Assembly (NCBI GenBank): GCA_013115135.1
Contig: JABANP010000417.1
Location: 1-47,580 of the forward strand
Source: Perkinsus olseni
Taxonomy: Eukaryota; Perkinsozoa; Perkinsida; Perkinsidae
Reading direction: 5' to 3'
Length of the DNA: 47,580 nt
Below are positions 11,560-22,113 of the stretch, one piece after another (position 1 is the first letter of the stretch; every line of letters starts with the position of its first letter). The notes beneath the pieces are model-generated. The model did no database searches and was not told where the DNA came from. It saw nothing but the letters and a program-made list of their open reading frames with translations. Position numbers and translations under genes: made by a program.

Positions 11560-12308
11560 GAGTAGAACACGCAAGAAGAAGGCGCGCGTGCCAGGCCTCG
11601 ATCTGGAGCCATGTTCGAAGTAGAGGGCTACGCCATTCGTCGGTTTTTTTAGCACAAGTCGAGTAAAAATATCAAACCCTTCATCTTTCACTAGCTCATA
11701 AGTGTTGCCTGTCGGCCCTGAAGTGACTTTGTGAACATATGGGAACAAACCATGTGCACCAAAGGCGCAAAGGGATTTAGCGGAGTGGGATAACGGAGAC
11801 GAACCAACCATCTTTCAGGGTAATCGATGACGTAATCTTGCTGCGGTTTTCGGGGAAAGCGATAATAGTTCCCTCCAAAAACCTTCAACTTGAGTCTTGA
11901 AATGCCTCACAGTGTTTTCATGGGGAATTTCAACCATATATCCGTTGCGACCGCGCATGTAGGTTACTGGGCCAGCAGAATTGAGCCACGCGATAGTGCA
12001 CGACTCGTTAGCCTGGAAATACTCTGTCTTGTTGCGAGTGGTTGAGTGCACCTCGCAGGTATCACTTCTCGTATCTCTCTATACCGTCCGTGTCATTCTT
12101 CGCAGTATGCTCGGAATAGAGGTACGGAAACAGACCCAGTTCCCCAGATTTCGGGGACACCTTTGACTGTTGCTACCAGACAAGGGATTGGAGCATCGGG
12201 ATCTTCTGGCACATGACAGGCGTACTCTTCCATAGAAGCAGCGACTAGACCGATGAGAAATATAGGAGCTACGTGGGATGTAGCGGATGAGACGACTGTT
12301 GGGCTCAT
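11560..12308 (-). pseudogene. Decayed type 2 superfamily gene
   Basis: ATG at 12308 starts a hydrophobic leader followed by YACHVPEDPDAPIPCLV, the type 2 signature. The frame breaks near 12105 at the 'EHT' region. Homology continues in other frames through 'GYMVEIPH' near 11930 and an 'FEHGS' remnant of the AFFFKHGS block near 11610. At least three frameshifts are needed to follow it. Confidence 0.8.
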
Positions 12309-13300
12309 ATTGAACTGATTGTGAAGATCCAACGAAAACTGAGTAGAGGCGTCGTGAGAGAATGTAGAACCCAACATAGCAGTGTAGGGGACACCAGATA
12401 GGTAAAAACCGTGATATGGGATCAAAACCTGAAGGCGTCGCGTCATCGTCAGCTAGCGCTCGTCGTCAATTTAGACACTGTCTTGCGTCATGTGACGTGA
12501 CGCACGGATTATGAGCTAGATGTGCTCTCGGACCATCGCGTGTGATGGTATTGTTTCGAACAGCTGCATCAGAGGTCTCTGCAAAATCGCGCTGGCCGTC
12601 GAGTGTATGGGAACCACCCTCACCTTCCGAATTCAAGTTAGACGGTTCAACAGGAACCTGAGGCTTGGAAGTCAGACGCGCTCCTTCAGTATTGATGCGA
12701 GGCCTTAGCAGGGTGCAGGCTACGTCACAGCGCGACTAGCGCAGCCAGAGAGGCCGCATACCGTCTCTTGGCTCTTATCTATTGACGAACACAACGATGG
12801 CTTATGGACATCATACAGCATCAGAGTGAAGGATAATGATACACCAACATGGACATCCATCAACGTAGCTTGGTGCTCTCTGTGCAGCAGTCGAGGGCAT
12901 ACTTCTCCTTCGCAAGGTAGTGGAAGCTGAGATCATGACGAAGGTTCAAGCGGGAGTTCAAAACCACAAACTTTCCTCACGAGAATATCCATGTCGTTCC
13001 GGTAGCTAGCATCGTCAACGTCGTAAAATTACTCGAATAGGGTCCACGCTCGGAATCCCGCGGGAGCTCGGATTTTGACGCTCAGGCCAGCAAGTTTTCG
13101 GTGACAAGCCGGTGGCCTCTAGCGAAAAGAAATCGAAATTCTGGGAGCGAGTCTTGTAGCTATAGCGGAAAATTACTCAAAACGCGCAGCATGGAACTGA
13201 TTCCTGTAAAGGCATCTGGAGTGGAGTGAAGTTACGCCTGTCAGCAGCGATTATGACCGCACTTACTTCTAGCGATACTTCAGCTAGCCTTATGCGCCTC
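12309..13300. other. Gene-free stretch
   Basis: Contains the consensus motif at 12781-12796. No coding or structural RNA signature was recognised in the remaining bases. Confidence 0.4.
12781..12796 (-). promoter_or_regulatory. Upstream motif, consensus copy
   Basis: ATTGACGAACACAACG then A, about 470 bp upstream of the type 2 start at 12308. It is preceded on the plus strand by a pyrimidine-rich tract, as at several other copies. Confidence 0.5.
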
Positions 13301-14319
13301 TCAAAAGTCCGAAATGTAATCGAGCAAGTCCAACGATCCTCTGTAGCTGGGAGGGTCGCTGCCGTACCTGAAAAAAGGACTGCATCGCGGTTGGAGAGCG
13401 CTTAGCTGCTGCAGTTGTAGTACCGTGGCAGGCCGATTGAATCTACTGATCGAGGCCTTCTGAACCTGAGAGGGGTCCATTAGACGGGAAGAATATGGTA
13501 CGAAAGAGGCTGTTTTCAGCTCTACCATGGAGGCAGAATGTCGTGGTCTCTGAGTGCGACCTCGTCAGTCCTGTAAAGCATAAGGGTCGTGCCCGAAGTG
13601 AACATCAGGCCGTATTGTGTCGAGTCTGTCGGAAGCTTGAAGAAGAGAGCCTCAGGTTCTATCATGCTGCCATTAACCATCCCTTTGAACCTTCTCACGA
13701 TTCCACCATTGAGGACCCCCGCCTCGGTGAAGTTATACTGAGAACCGGACCGGTATGCTCGTATTTCGAAAATTCTGTCGTATCTCAACCTAAGCCAAGA
13801 GTACTCCCCTCTTCGCAATGTCGCTATGCATTCCGTCGGTCGATGCATCACGAACTCCGCCTGGGGTGGGTCTCCCCTCAAGGGAATGTCATACATCGAG
13901 ACCGGCATCAGTCGTGTGAAGCGTCTTGGCTGGTCATAATCGGTGAAGTTGATGTCCAAGTAGCCTGGCTGTCCGAACCGACCCTTAACCTTAGTGTATC
14001 GAACAGGGAGCTCGACAGGCCAGGGGAATATTCTAGCGTCGATCAAAGGCCACTCTCCGTGAGCATCCACATCGAGCCATCGAAGTGTCCGACTGGGCTC
14101 CTCGTTGAAACTCTCGTAGTACGGTACTTGCGGGTCGGCCTCGCTTGCGGAAATCTCGTTAGAGAATATACCAAATATTCCGATATTCTTAACCACACGG
14201 AAGCACACGGATTGAAGCGAGTCGTGGAAGTGACAGTAGTATTTAGCGGGGTCCGGCCTGAAACCCTCAATTGCCACAACCCCGGTGATGAGTAGGCGTT
14301 GCAACGTCTTGATGGTCTT
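13301..14319 (-). CDS. Secreted type 1 protein with apparent loss of start codon
   Basis: Exon 1 runs to 13526 and exon 2 is 13367-13301 (158-nt intron, GTAGAG donor, CTTTTTTCAG acceptor, phase 2); about 286 residues if translated from 14319. The frame has no ATG: at the position aligned with the paralogs' initiator (14317-14319) the codon is AAG, and a stop lies a few codons upstream. The rest is intact: a hydrophobic leader, KYYCHF, LQSVC, INFTDYD, RLMPVSMYDIPLRGDPPQ, EALFFKLP, LYRTDEV, and a second exon with DPPSYRGS. Either the start was lost by one substitution (a very young pseudogene), or an upstream exon or non-ATG start is used. It shares the RLMPVSMYDIPLRGDPPQ block exactly with the 20.2 kb gene. 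Confidence 0.75.
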
Positions 14320-15180
14320 CGGTAGTTAGTAAGAGACAGAGCTACAGACTGGAACCGGCTGAAGGACAGATCGACGCTTTCAGAGCTGATTGGCCACCGA
14401 ACCGCCATTCGCCGATGAAACCTCGTGGAGGCGGACTGCGATTATCGCAGAGCGATACCTCACACTGGGGTATCGCCCAGCTCAGGGGCTGCGCTCAGTC
14501 CCCTCAGTCCCCCAAGGCAATATTATAATTGTCACAACGAGCGTGACGTTTAAAGCAACGATTTTCGTGAAGGCTTGCCTCGGTGCGAAGATTTTCAAGT
14601 ACAGTAGCTCGTCCTACTTCAATGTGGGGGGGGGCAGGGAGGAAGCATCAACGGACTGCCATTCGACAGGCTACGACGCTGGGATCAAGTTGGGCCCACA
14701 CTGTGAGCAACTCGCTCTCCCCATTGATCAGCACAACGAGGGCCCATATTCATAGCAGAGCATTTTTGATGCATCTATTCAAACACCTTGATAAATGAAC
14801 GCAACCGTCCCCCTTTCACAGCGAGTAGATCCTCTCGTATACAGTGACGTACGCGATGTCTTGGGGTAGGCTCAAAAGAGAGAAAAATCTTGAAGCGTCC
14901 TGACACTATTACTATGCTCAGGGTCCTCTGCGGAATTTGAGAGATTACTCCACATCCACTAGACTGGAAATTTCACGAGGCAAGCACGCGTCATCCGGGC
15001 AGGGAAATCACGGGACTTACGTTGACATATGAAGAGCCAGCAACTCCACCCATCGCTTCATCAAAACCGACGGAAACTTTGGTCGGCACGCTACTTGAGG
15101 GATCGAGTCCTCTTGCACCTGACGATAAGTCACCAGATGACGGAATGGGGCCAGCCTTTGGGGGAAGGCATCTCCCGCTC
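14320..15180. other. Gene-free stretch with motif
   Basis: Holds the motif copy at 14723 and a short G run near 14624. It should also contain the last exon of the 15.2 kb gene, which could not be fixed. Confidence 0.4.
14723..14739 (-). promoter_or_regulatory. Upstream motif copy
   Basis: ATTGATCAGCACAACGA, about 400 bp upstream of the expected start at 14319. GATCAGCACA replaces the GACGAACACA core, and the right half is exact. Confidence 0.45.
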
Positions 15181-15981
15181 TTACCATGATGGAAGCTGAT
15201 CGTGCCTTCTAAACTCTACCTCATCCGTCCTGTAGAGAACGTAAGATTTGCCTTCCGATGTGATCATCAGGCCGTATTGTGTTGGGTCTGTAGGCAGCTT
15301 GAAGAAGAAGGCCTCAGCCTCTTTCACGCGGCCAGGAACAGCCCCCCTAAAGCCTTGCACAATCCCATCCACACGAGTCTCCACTTTGTTCAACTTGTAT
15401 CCAGATTCAGATTCGTAAACTACGAGCTGCAGGAAATTTCCGGGACGAACGTTGTTGAGAGTCAACTCTTCCTTTCTTAGGATTGCCTTCCATTTGACTG
15501 GGTGATGCACTATGAACTCCGCCCGAGGTGGTTTCCCCCTCAATGGGATGTCATTCACTGGGACCGGCATCAGTCGTATGAAGCGTCTTGACCAGTCGTA
15601 ACTCGTGAAGTTGATGTCTAAGTAGCCCGGACGATCTTCTCTGGTGTTTACTTTCTCGTACTTGACCGGATTTTCCACGGGCCACGGGAACTTCTTCGTC
15701 CCTGGCAGCTTCCACTCCCCCTGAGAATGGATGCTGATGTAGGGTCGTTTAGAATGGGCCCTCCAGCTCGTGCTCTCGTAGTGAGGGACACGCGGGTCGT
15801 CATCGTACGAGAAAACTTCGTTGGAGGAGATTCCGTAGAGTCCGTCCAGCTCGAGCGTTCGGAAGCAGACGGACTGGAGCACCTCGTCGAAGCGGCAGTA
15901 GAACTTGTAGGGGCGTTTCCATCCCCCGAGTGTCACCGCAATGCCGGGAAGGATGATACGCGATACAGCCTTTAGAACCAT
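15181..15981 (-). CDS. Secreted type 1 superfamily protein, last exon unresolved
   Basis: Exon 1 is 15981-15185. ATG 15981 gives a signal peptide like that of the 9.7 kb gene. Landmarks are PYKFYCRF, LQSVCFRT, FPWPVENPVKYEKV, DINFTSYD, RLMPVPVNDIPLRGKPP, EAFFFKLP, TQYGLM and LYRTDEVEF. A GTAAGA donor follows in phase 2, at the same place as in the paralogs; without splicing the frame ends at TAA 15181. No PPSY-like last exon was found below 15180. A CGTCAG acceptor near 15115 would give a short unrelated tail. The tail is therefore either diverged or lost. Confidence 0.82.
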   Translation of the reverse strand: MVLKAVSRIILPGIAVTLGGWKRPYKFYCRFDEVLQSVCFRTLELDGLYGISSNEVFSYDDDPRVPHYESTSWRAHSKRPYISIHSQGEWKLPGTKKFPWPVENPVKYEKVNTREDRPGYLDINFTSYDWSRRFIRLMPVPVNDIPLRGKPPRAEFIVHHPVKWKAILRKEELTLNNVRPGNFLQLVVYESESGYKLNKVETRVDGIVQGFRGAVPGRVKEAEAFFFKLPTDPTQYGLMITSEGKSYVLYRTDEVEFRRHDQLPSW

Positions 15982-16622
15982 TGGTAGTAGGTGAACGAAC
16001 ACAAGGGCTACGAGGGGATATCAGACATGAGATGCCCAAAACCGGCAAGGCGCTACGGTTGAGCCTGGATGACTGTTCGACAGCAACCGCTGTCGTCGGC
16101 GAGGATACACCACCAAATACATGAGGGTTTCGCTGGTGCGTGGAGCGACTTTTCCGATGAATTTGAGCCGGCCCAGTGAGTGCAGCCGTTCCTATAGGAA
16201 CGGCTATGGGCTATCTCTGAAAGAAAACTACTATAGAGCTTTGATCAACACAAGAAAGAGGAGTAGTCGAACACTCAAAACATCACACGAACAACAGCAT
16301 GCTTTCTGTATCAAATGGAAAAAGAAGGATTGAGATCACCGCCGTGTCCACTCCAGAAGAAAATAGCCGTCCACACTATATACCTGTCACGAGAGCATCT
16401 CGAGGTCTTTCCTATTCCCCATCCCGTCAGTTCTTTTCGATGGGTATGCAGAAACACATCAACGACGGGTGCTGTGGAATTTGATCTTGCAAAACGACCC
16501 GAGAACGGGTCCTAACAAGCCGGCCGAACAGACTTACTCGAGCGAAGTACGCCATTCAGAAATGTGAAGATTGATTAGGCGACAACTGCTTCGTAACTGC
16601 GATAAAACCGGTTAACAAAATC
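15982..16622. other. Gene-free stretch
   Basis: Contains the motif variant at 16241 and a second partial core (GAACGAACACAAG) at 15993-16005 immediately upstream of the 15981 start. Short open frames carry no signature. Confidence 0.4.
16241..16256 (-). promoter_or_regulatory. Upstream motif, diverged copy
   Basis: TTGATCAACACAAGAA, about 260 bp upstream of the ATG at 15981. It keeps the TTGA and AACACAA halves. Confidence 0.4.
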
Positions 16623-17936
16623 TCATGAGATGTGAGGTCTCATGGACGCGCGATACCTCGGTGGAGGTTCCTCAACAATTGGCAGACGGATGGAGCTGAC
16701 GTTCCTGAGAGAATAATAGTGAAGACACTCCCGATACAGGTTCGAAGATAATTGCTGCAAAATCTTATGCTACCTCAGTGGGCGCTTCACTTGAGCTGAT
16801 TGACTCATGGCCTCTTCGTAACTGCAGTCAAGGTGATTAACACAAGGAGCGTCACGTTGGCGAGAATTCGAGAGTACCTTGGGGGAGGCGCCGTTGGCGG
16901 GGCTGGTGCCGTGGGACACTGCTGTGGCTGAGTTGCTTCGGACTCTTCCCTGAAAAGAGGCGAGCGTTCTCGATGCGCCCGAGATTTTCGACAATCCCGA
17001 ACGAGACCGAGAAAAAGCAATTGGTAGCCCTCCGAGGTTGAGAGGGAAAATAGCAATCCACTGCAAGAGTAGTGAACGGAGGAGAGCACTCGACTTGACC
17101 ACCGGAACTCACACGAGAGGCGGGGCGGAAGGTGGAGGGCGACTTCTTGGGTTCTTCTCCCTATCAGAGGTGTTGAAGAGTAAGAAAACCTTGTTGAACA
17201 TTGTCAAGAAGATGGCATTCTTTTTCGGTCTGTTGCTCGAGCCGTGTTTGAAGAAGAAAGCTCTTCCATCATCCATCTTGCCTAGCATCATCTGATGGTT
17301 CCTTACGACTCCGAAGTGCGGCACACGTTCGCGCCTGCCTGGGGAGACTTGGTGAAATTCCACGTAGACTTTGCGTTTCTCACGACCCAAGATACCAGAT
17401 CCGAAGACCTTCGAGCCGAGCTTTACGTCCACTTCCCATCCAGTAGGCTCATCATGCTCATAAGTCGCCCCCTCTGGAGGGAAGGGAATATCGCATGCTT
17501 CTCTTGCTTCTAGCTTTTTGAAGTGCGAAGCTTTGCGCCCATGCGGCAAGTCGATGAAATAGTCATCTCCGTCTTTGGCGTAGTCAACTCGGCTTGCACC
17601 TTTGAGCCATCTAATATTGCACTTGTTGGGGTCACTGGCCTTGAAGGACTTTCCTTTCCTGCCTTCGACTGGTTCAATCTCGCAGGTAATACTTGTGTAT
17701 CTCTCCATGCCATGTTCGTCAGTCTTTACAGTATGCTCGGAATAAAGATGCGGGCCCATGGAAGATGCTCCCCAGTCGCGGAAGCCGCTTTCCTTCACGT
17801 CGGCCACCAGGCACGAGATTGGTGTTTCGGGGTCATCAGGCATATGACAGGCGTACTTATCCTCAGTAGCGCCAACGGCTACCAGAAGAGCGAAAACTCC
17901 AAGAAGGCCGCTAGGTGGGGGAACTGTCGATTTCAT
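16623..17936 (-). CDS. Secreted type 2 superfamily protein with two candidate last exons
   Basis: Exon 1 is 17936-17113 (ATG 17936, signal peptide ending VGA, then DKYACHMPDDPETPISCLV, and AFFFKHGSS followed by LLFNTSDRE). A GTGAGT donor at 17112 (phase 2) can join either of two downstream exons in frame. The proximal exon is 16949-16805 (TTTTCAG acceptor) and encodes an acidic/Pro stretch, PPPRYS, and a hydrophobic C-terminus ending TAVTKRP (about 322 residues). The distal exon is 16704-16623 (CTCTCAG acceptor) and encodes EEPPPRYRAS and a soluble end (about 301 residues). The two exons are evident duplicates. Spacing suggests alternative last exons, but transcript data would be needed to say which is used. 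Confidence 0.85.
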
Positions 17937-18117
17937 GATTCAGAATCCTGAAACTGAAGCGACGGGTGGAACGGGATAATACAGGACAGTTGTGGTAAGA
18001 AGCGTGCGAGCAATAGCTATTGCACGGAGTATGCCACTGTAGCAGGCATTCTTGTGAAAGAAGAAGCTAATATGCCCGGCCCAAATGCCGAGCGTCATTC
18101 CTAAAGGCGCCGTTCCC

Positions 18118-18133
18118 ATTGACGAACACGATC
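18118..18133 (-). promoter_or_regulatory. Upstream motif copy
   Basis: ATTGACGAACACGATC, about 180 bp upstream of the ATG at 17936. The first 12 bases are identical to consensus. Confidence 0.5.
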
Positions 18134-18222
18134 GACACACTAGAGCATAATTATCAAGAAAGACAATAACCGACAATAATGGCCATTAATGGACGACCCT
18201 TCGAAGGCCACTCGATTCGAGC

Positions 18223-18384
18223 TCATCTAGGGTCCCTCGCCCCATGCACGTGCAGTAGCCCTCCTGAGAAAGAGATTGGTGACGTGGGGTCATCGGGGAA
18301 ATAGCAGGCGTACTCATCCTCATTAGCGTCTGTGAGTCTCGTGAAAATAACAACCCTGGTGAGCCGGACGCCTGCCGATATCAT
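18223..18384 (-). pseudogene. Type 2 N-terminal relic
   Basis: A 53-residue frame from ATG 18384 contains DEYACYFPDDPTSPIS, the type 2 N-terminal signature, preceded by a degraded leader. Homology ends after about 55 bp and the frame stops at 18223. A core ACGAACACGA lies at 18421-18430, just upstream. Confidence 0.65.
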
Positions 18385-20172
18385 TACCGAAATATATCTG
18401 AGAAAATGCAGGCGCGCGGAACGAACACGAAATGGCGACTAAAGACCTCAGAGAGAAGAGGGATAAACCCTCCGCTGCCCTTAGTCAACTTCGTGTTGGA
18501 AATGACCAGCGATTGGTCTTTTGGCAATACAGTGGAGGTGCCCGGTTGATTACGATGCTCACGGGCGGTCGCTGGCTACTGGACACACGCACTTCTTACG
18601 GCACCGTGACGGTAGAAAGGAGAGACTCGAGTGTAGACTCGAAGCACAGAGACTCTGGGGAAGAAAGACCGATGGTGGAAGCGCGAAGAATGGTTGGAAA
18701 AAGTTATTTTCGGGCGCGTGATGGCCGAGCGAGAAGGATAGTTTCCTTAGGAAACTCACTTCGTGTGGAGATTGAAATCATGTAGTCAGGTCGCACCCGA
18801 CAACGCCAGTGGACGGGACACTCAACGCCACTGACAGGCTCTCATGGTGTATGAGGTGATCAAGGACCAAGGCGGGAAACGGAGGCAACAGCACTCTGGA
18901 TTTCAGTGACTGAATGATGCGGCAAAGTCTCCCCGACTCTGGCAAGACATCCGAGAGCAGTAAGAAACGACAGGGAGTTCTACGGAATCTCTGAGCACAC
19001 ACCACGCGAGTAAGGTCGTTCTCAACGCCACCTCAAAGATTTCAGTAGCTCGAAGGCTTCGAGCTACTGACCTCAACTGCCGTGCGGCCCGATGGTTCAG
19101 AGTCGGCCCCGGACCATCTGGTTTTGTCCTCCCGCTGCGAATATTCTCGTGGTGGGCCACGAATTTGGCGCCGTGCTAGCAAATTGATCGGTCCGGGATG
19201 CGCTGCGACTAATTCGTTCGTCGAAGCAAGAGGCGTATGGCATCCACTGGATGCTGACGGGGCTGACAATGTCTCATCATAGCCCATCTCCCACCATCCA
19301 CTCCCTTCTTCACCAATGACCAGACATGATTCGCGGTTCGCGATATCAATTGTGAATTCTGAAGAGAACGACATGGTTTCGGGCACCTTTCATAGCTCAT
19401 CCCCCAGCTATGCTGCTCACGCAATTGTTCTCGTGTCAGGTCTGTTATAGGAGTCTCCATTTGTACTCGTATTCATCAGACAGGGGAAAGATGAATAAGC
19501 CTTGTCGAGGTGGAAGAACCATATGTCCACACGTAAGGATACTTTGGCCCCCACAGAGTGTTCCGATGGCCAGAGGGCAGGGGAGACACACACACCCAAC
19601 ACAATTGTCAGCACTTTATCATTTGCGTTTTTTGGAGACGCAACAGCACCCAGCTCCCTAGAAATCTCTTCCAGCTAGGCTTTACCAGCCTCAGTACGCG
19701 TAATTGAATTTTACTTTTTCATAACTCTTTCTTTGGGAGCACCGTCATGGTGCTGTTAGTGGACCGCTTACAACTGGAGCCTCTGGCAACGAAAACCCAG
19801 CCTGAGTATTGAGGAGTCCGAGTCTTAGACTCTAAGATGATTTCCTGGCCCACTGACCAACTCAACGCACGTTCATGACTAGGCCACAAGAAGGTAACAC
19901 GAAGATCCACAAACAGCAATGAAATGAGCGAGAAGTCAAACTCCAGTAAGTGGGGGGTTGCTTTGAATCTTCATCCGAGCTTCAGCACCGATCACTCGGT
20001 ATGTTTACTGAGAAAAATGATCACATGTCGAGGCAGCTTCGATTCGGAGGAGCTCCGACGATCAAGAAAATGGCGAAACTCTTGAATAACTTTCCTGTGT
20101 AATGGCTAGTGCTTTTAAACCGACATTCTACAGAGCACTTGCGTGCATGAAAACTTGCACAGAGAGACCCTT
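18385..20172. other. Long gene-free stretch
   Basis: About 1.8 kb with only short, overlapping open frames. The longest plus-strand frame (18432-18785, 117 codons) starts two bases after an ACGAACACGA core, but shows no domain, signal peptide or paralog. Nothing else was recognised. Confidence 0.4.
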
Positions 20173-21342
20173 CTAACGACTTACTCCAGGATCTGATGAG
20201 GCATCAGTCGCTTCCGTCGCCTCACCATAGCTGGGGGGCGGGTCGTTGTCATTCGCGCTGGAGCCTTCCAACCCGGGGCGACAACGACCCTCGGAGCATA
20301 CAGGAGTATAGTCACCGTAAGGAGGAGGGATCGAGTATTCGTAGGTGGGGGGAGAGTAATCGTTATCCGGGCGAGATTGTTGGTATCTGAGGGGATTCGA
20401 GAGGCCAACGGTGGTGATACACTCGTGGTGGTACCTCGGAAGGCCGAACAAGTCCGCCAATCGCCTTGTACCGAACCTGAGAGGTTGGTTGCTGACTCGG
20501 AGCAGTACAGATCGCCGAGGAGTGCGCCCGAAAGGGAACGCATCTCACCCTGGTGGGAGCCTATCGTGGCGTCTGACCCCAACTTCGTCAGTCCTGTACA
20601 ACATGTATGAGCTGAACGCTCTGGTAAGCATCAGACCGTATTGCCTCGTTGTTGTCGGGAGCTTGAAGAAGAAAGCTTCAGCCTCCAAAAACTTTCCATC
20701 TATCCTTGCTCTCAAACCTCGTACGACGCCATCAAGAAGAGGCCCCACGTCCCTATAGGACGTCGCGGCGCCAGAAATATTGGCTTTGATTTCAAGAATC
20801 CTTTTGTATCTCTTCTTCGTCTCGGAGTATATCCCTTGTTTCAATATCGCCGTCCATTTCGTCGGGTGATGCACCACGAACTCCGCCTGGGGTGGGTCTC
20901 CCCTCAAGGGAATGTCATACATCGAGACCGGCATCAGTCGTGTGAAGCGCTTAGCTGGACCGCGGCTTGTGAAAGTGATATCGAAGAAGCCCGGTCGGTC
21001 ACCTCTACCATCATGCTTGCAATACCGAATTGGATTAACGACGATCCACGGGAAGCAACTCGGGCTCGGCACAGTCAAGTCCTCGCAGGTGTGGAGTTCG
21101 ACGAACGATTGTGTCTGATGTGCCTTCCAGTTGAGGGTCCAATACTTTGGTGCACTCGAGTTGGTTTCAGGAACAAAAACCTTGTTGGAAGTGAACCCAG
21201 AGAGGCCGCTATACTGCTTGGTTCGGAGGCACACGGATTGTAGCTCCTCGTGGAATCGGCAGTAGAACTTGAATGGTCTTTCCGAAGCTACGATGGTTAT
21301 GAGACCGAAGATGAAGATACAGGAGGGATTCTTAATGGCCAT
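20173..21342 (-). CDS. Secreted type 1 protein with long tail carrying three PPxY motifs
   Basis: Exon 1 is 21342-20549 and exon 2 is 20476-20173, separated by a 72-nt intron (GTGAGA donor, CTCTCAG acceptor, phase 2); about 365 residues. ATG 21342 was chosen over 21408 because it gives a signal peptide like the paralogs'. Exon 1 has PFKFYCRF, LQSVCLRT, RLMPVSMYDIPLRGDPPQ, HHPTKWTAILKQG and EAFFFKLPTT. The last exon is far longer than in sister genes (about 100 codons) and encodes SPPTYEYSIPPPYGDY and then DPPPSYGEATEA, three PPxY sites in a Pro/Tyr/Ser-rich tail. A GTAAGT four codons from the stop could splice to a further exon. Part of exon 1 is very close to the decayed 6.3 kb copy. No upstream motif copy was found. 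Confidence 0.87.
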
Positions 21343-22113
21343 TAGACAACGGAACCAGAACAGAACGGAAATTTGAGAGCGCTGGTGGGTCGCAGTGAAG
21401 TCCAGCATGGCACAATCGTCATCGTGAGCGGGGGCCTATAATATTCACCGGCTAACGTCACGAGTGGACTACTCGTTCGGACGTCCCTAATGAGCGTCAA
21501 TGAGTGTCCTTGGTGATGAACTTTTTGCGGTCGCCAAGGTGGTGACTGAATAACGGGAAAAGTGGTACGAGCGCTGAAATGTCGATTAGATAATCTGCGA
21601 CCGAGAGTTGCAGTCACGAGCTCCTCTGAGCGCGCTTTGTTTATTGTTGATCCGCGACGTACCACAGGAGCTGTAATAACTGAGCGTCGAATTTGAAGAC
21701 CTCGCTGAGTTGCCGATGCAGCGTTGAAAAACACGGAGTGATAGTTAGACGAGCTTCACGAAATCGCTCAGCATCTTAAATACTCATTTCTTGAAAACCT
21801 CGCGCCTCTGAGGCCTACAGGTGCCGCTGCCACACTGTGGCAAACCTTCGGCATGAGAACTCGGGGTGAAATCCATCCAACAGGTGTTGCCAACACAGCA
21901 GGAACAACTCGTCATAACATCCACAAAGTGATACACCATGTTCTATTTACTGGATGCTGCATAAGGAAAGCAAGGTCACCTCAACGGACAATCCGAGCAG
22001 CCGTGGTGGCGCACGAGCCTAGTGCCACCAAGGCCTTTCTACTGACCTGTCACAGCGAGGCTTGATAATCTGCCCCTTGGACTACTTCCTCGTAACTGAG
22101 ACCAAAACTGCGA
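21343..22113. other. Gene-free stretch
   Basis: Only short open frames. A remnant of the type 2 hydrophobic C-terminal coding sequence lies at about 22080-22110, downstream of the next gene's stop. Confidence 0.4.

Noticed and set aside
14624..14634. G-run as a possible quadruplex
   Set aside because: A single run without three partner runs nearby.
18432..18785. 117-codon plus-strand open frame starting beside an ACGAACACGA core
   Set aside because: No domain, signal peptide or paralog, and the motif orientation is opposite to that in the other genes.
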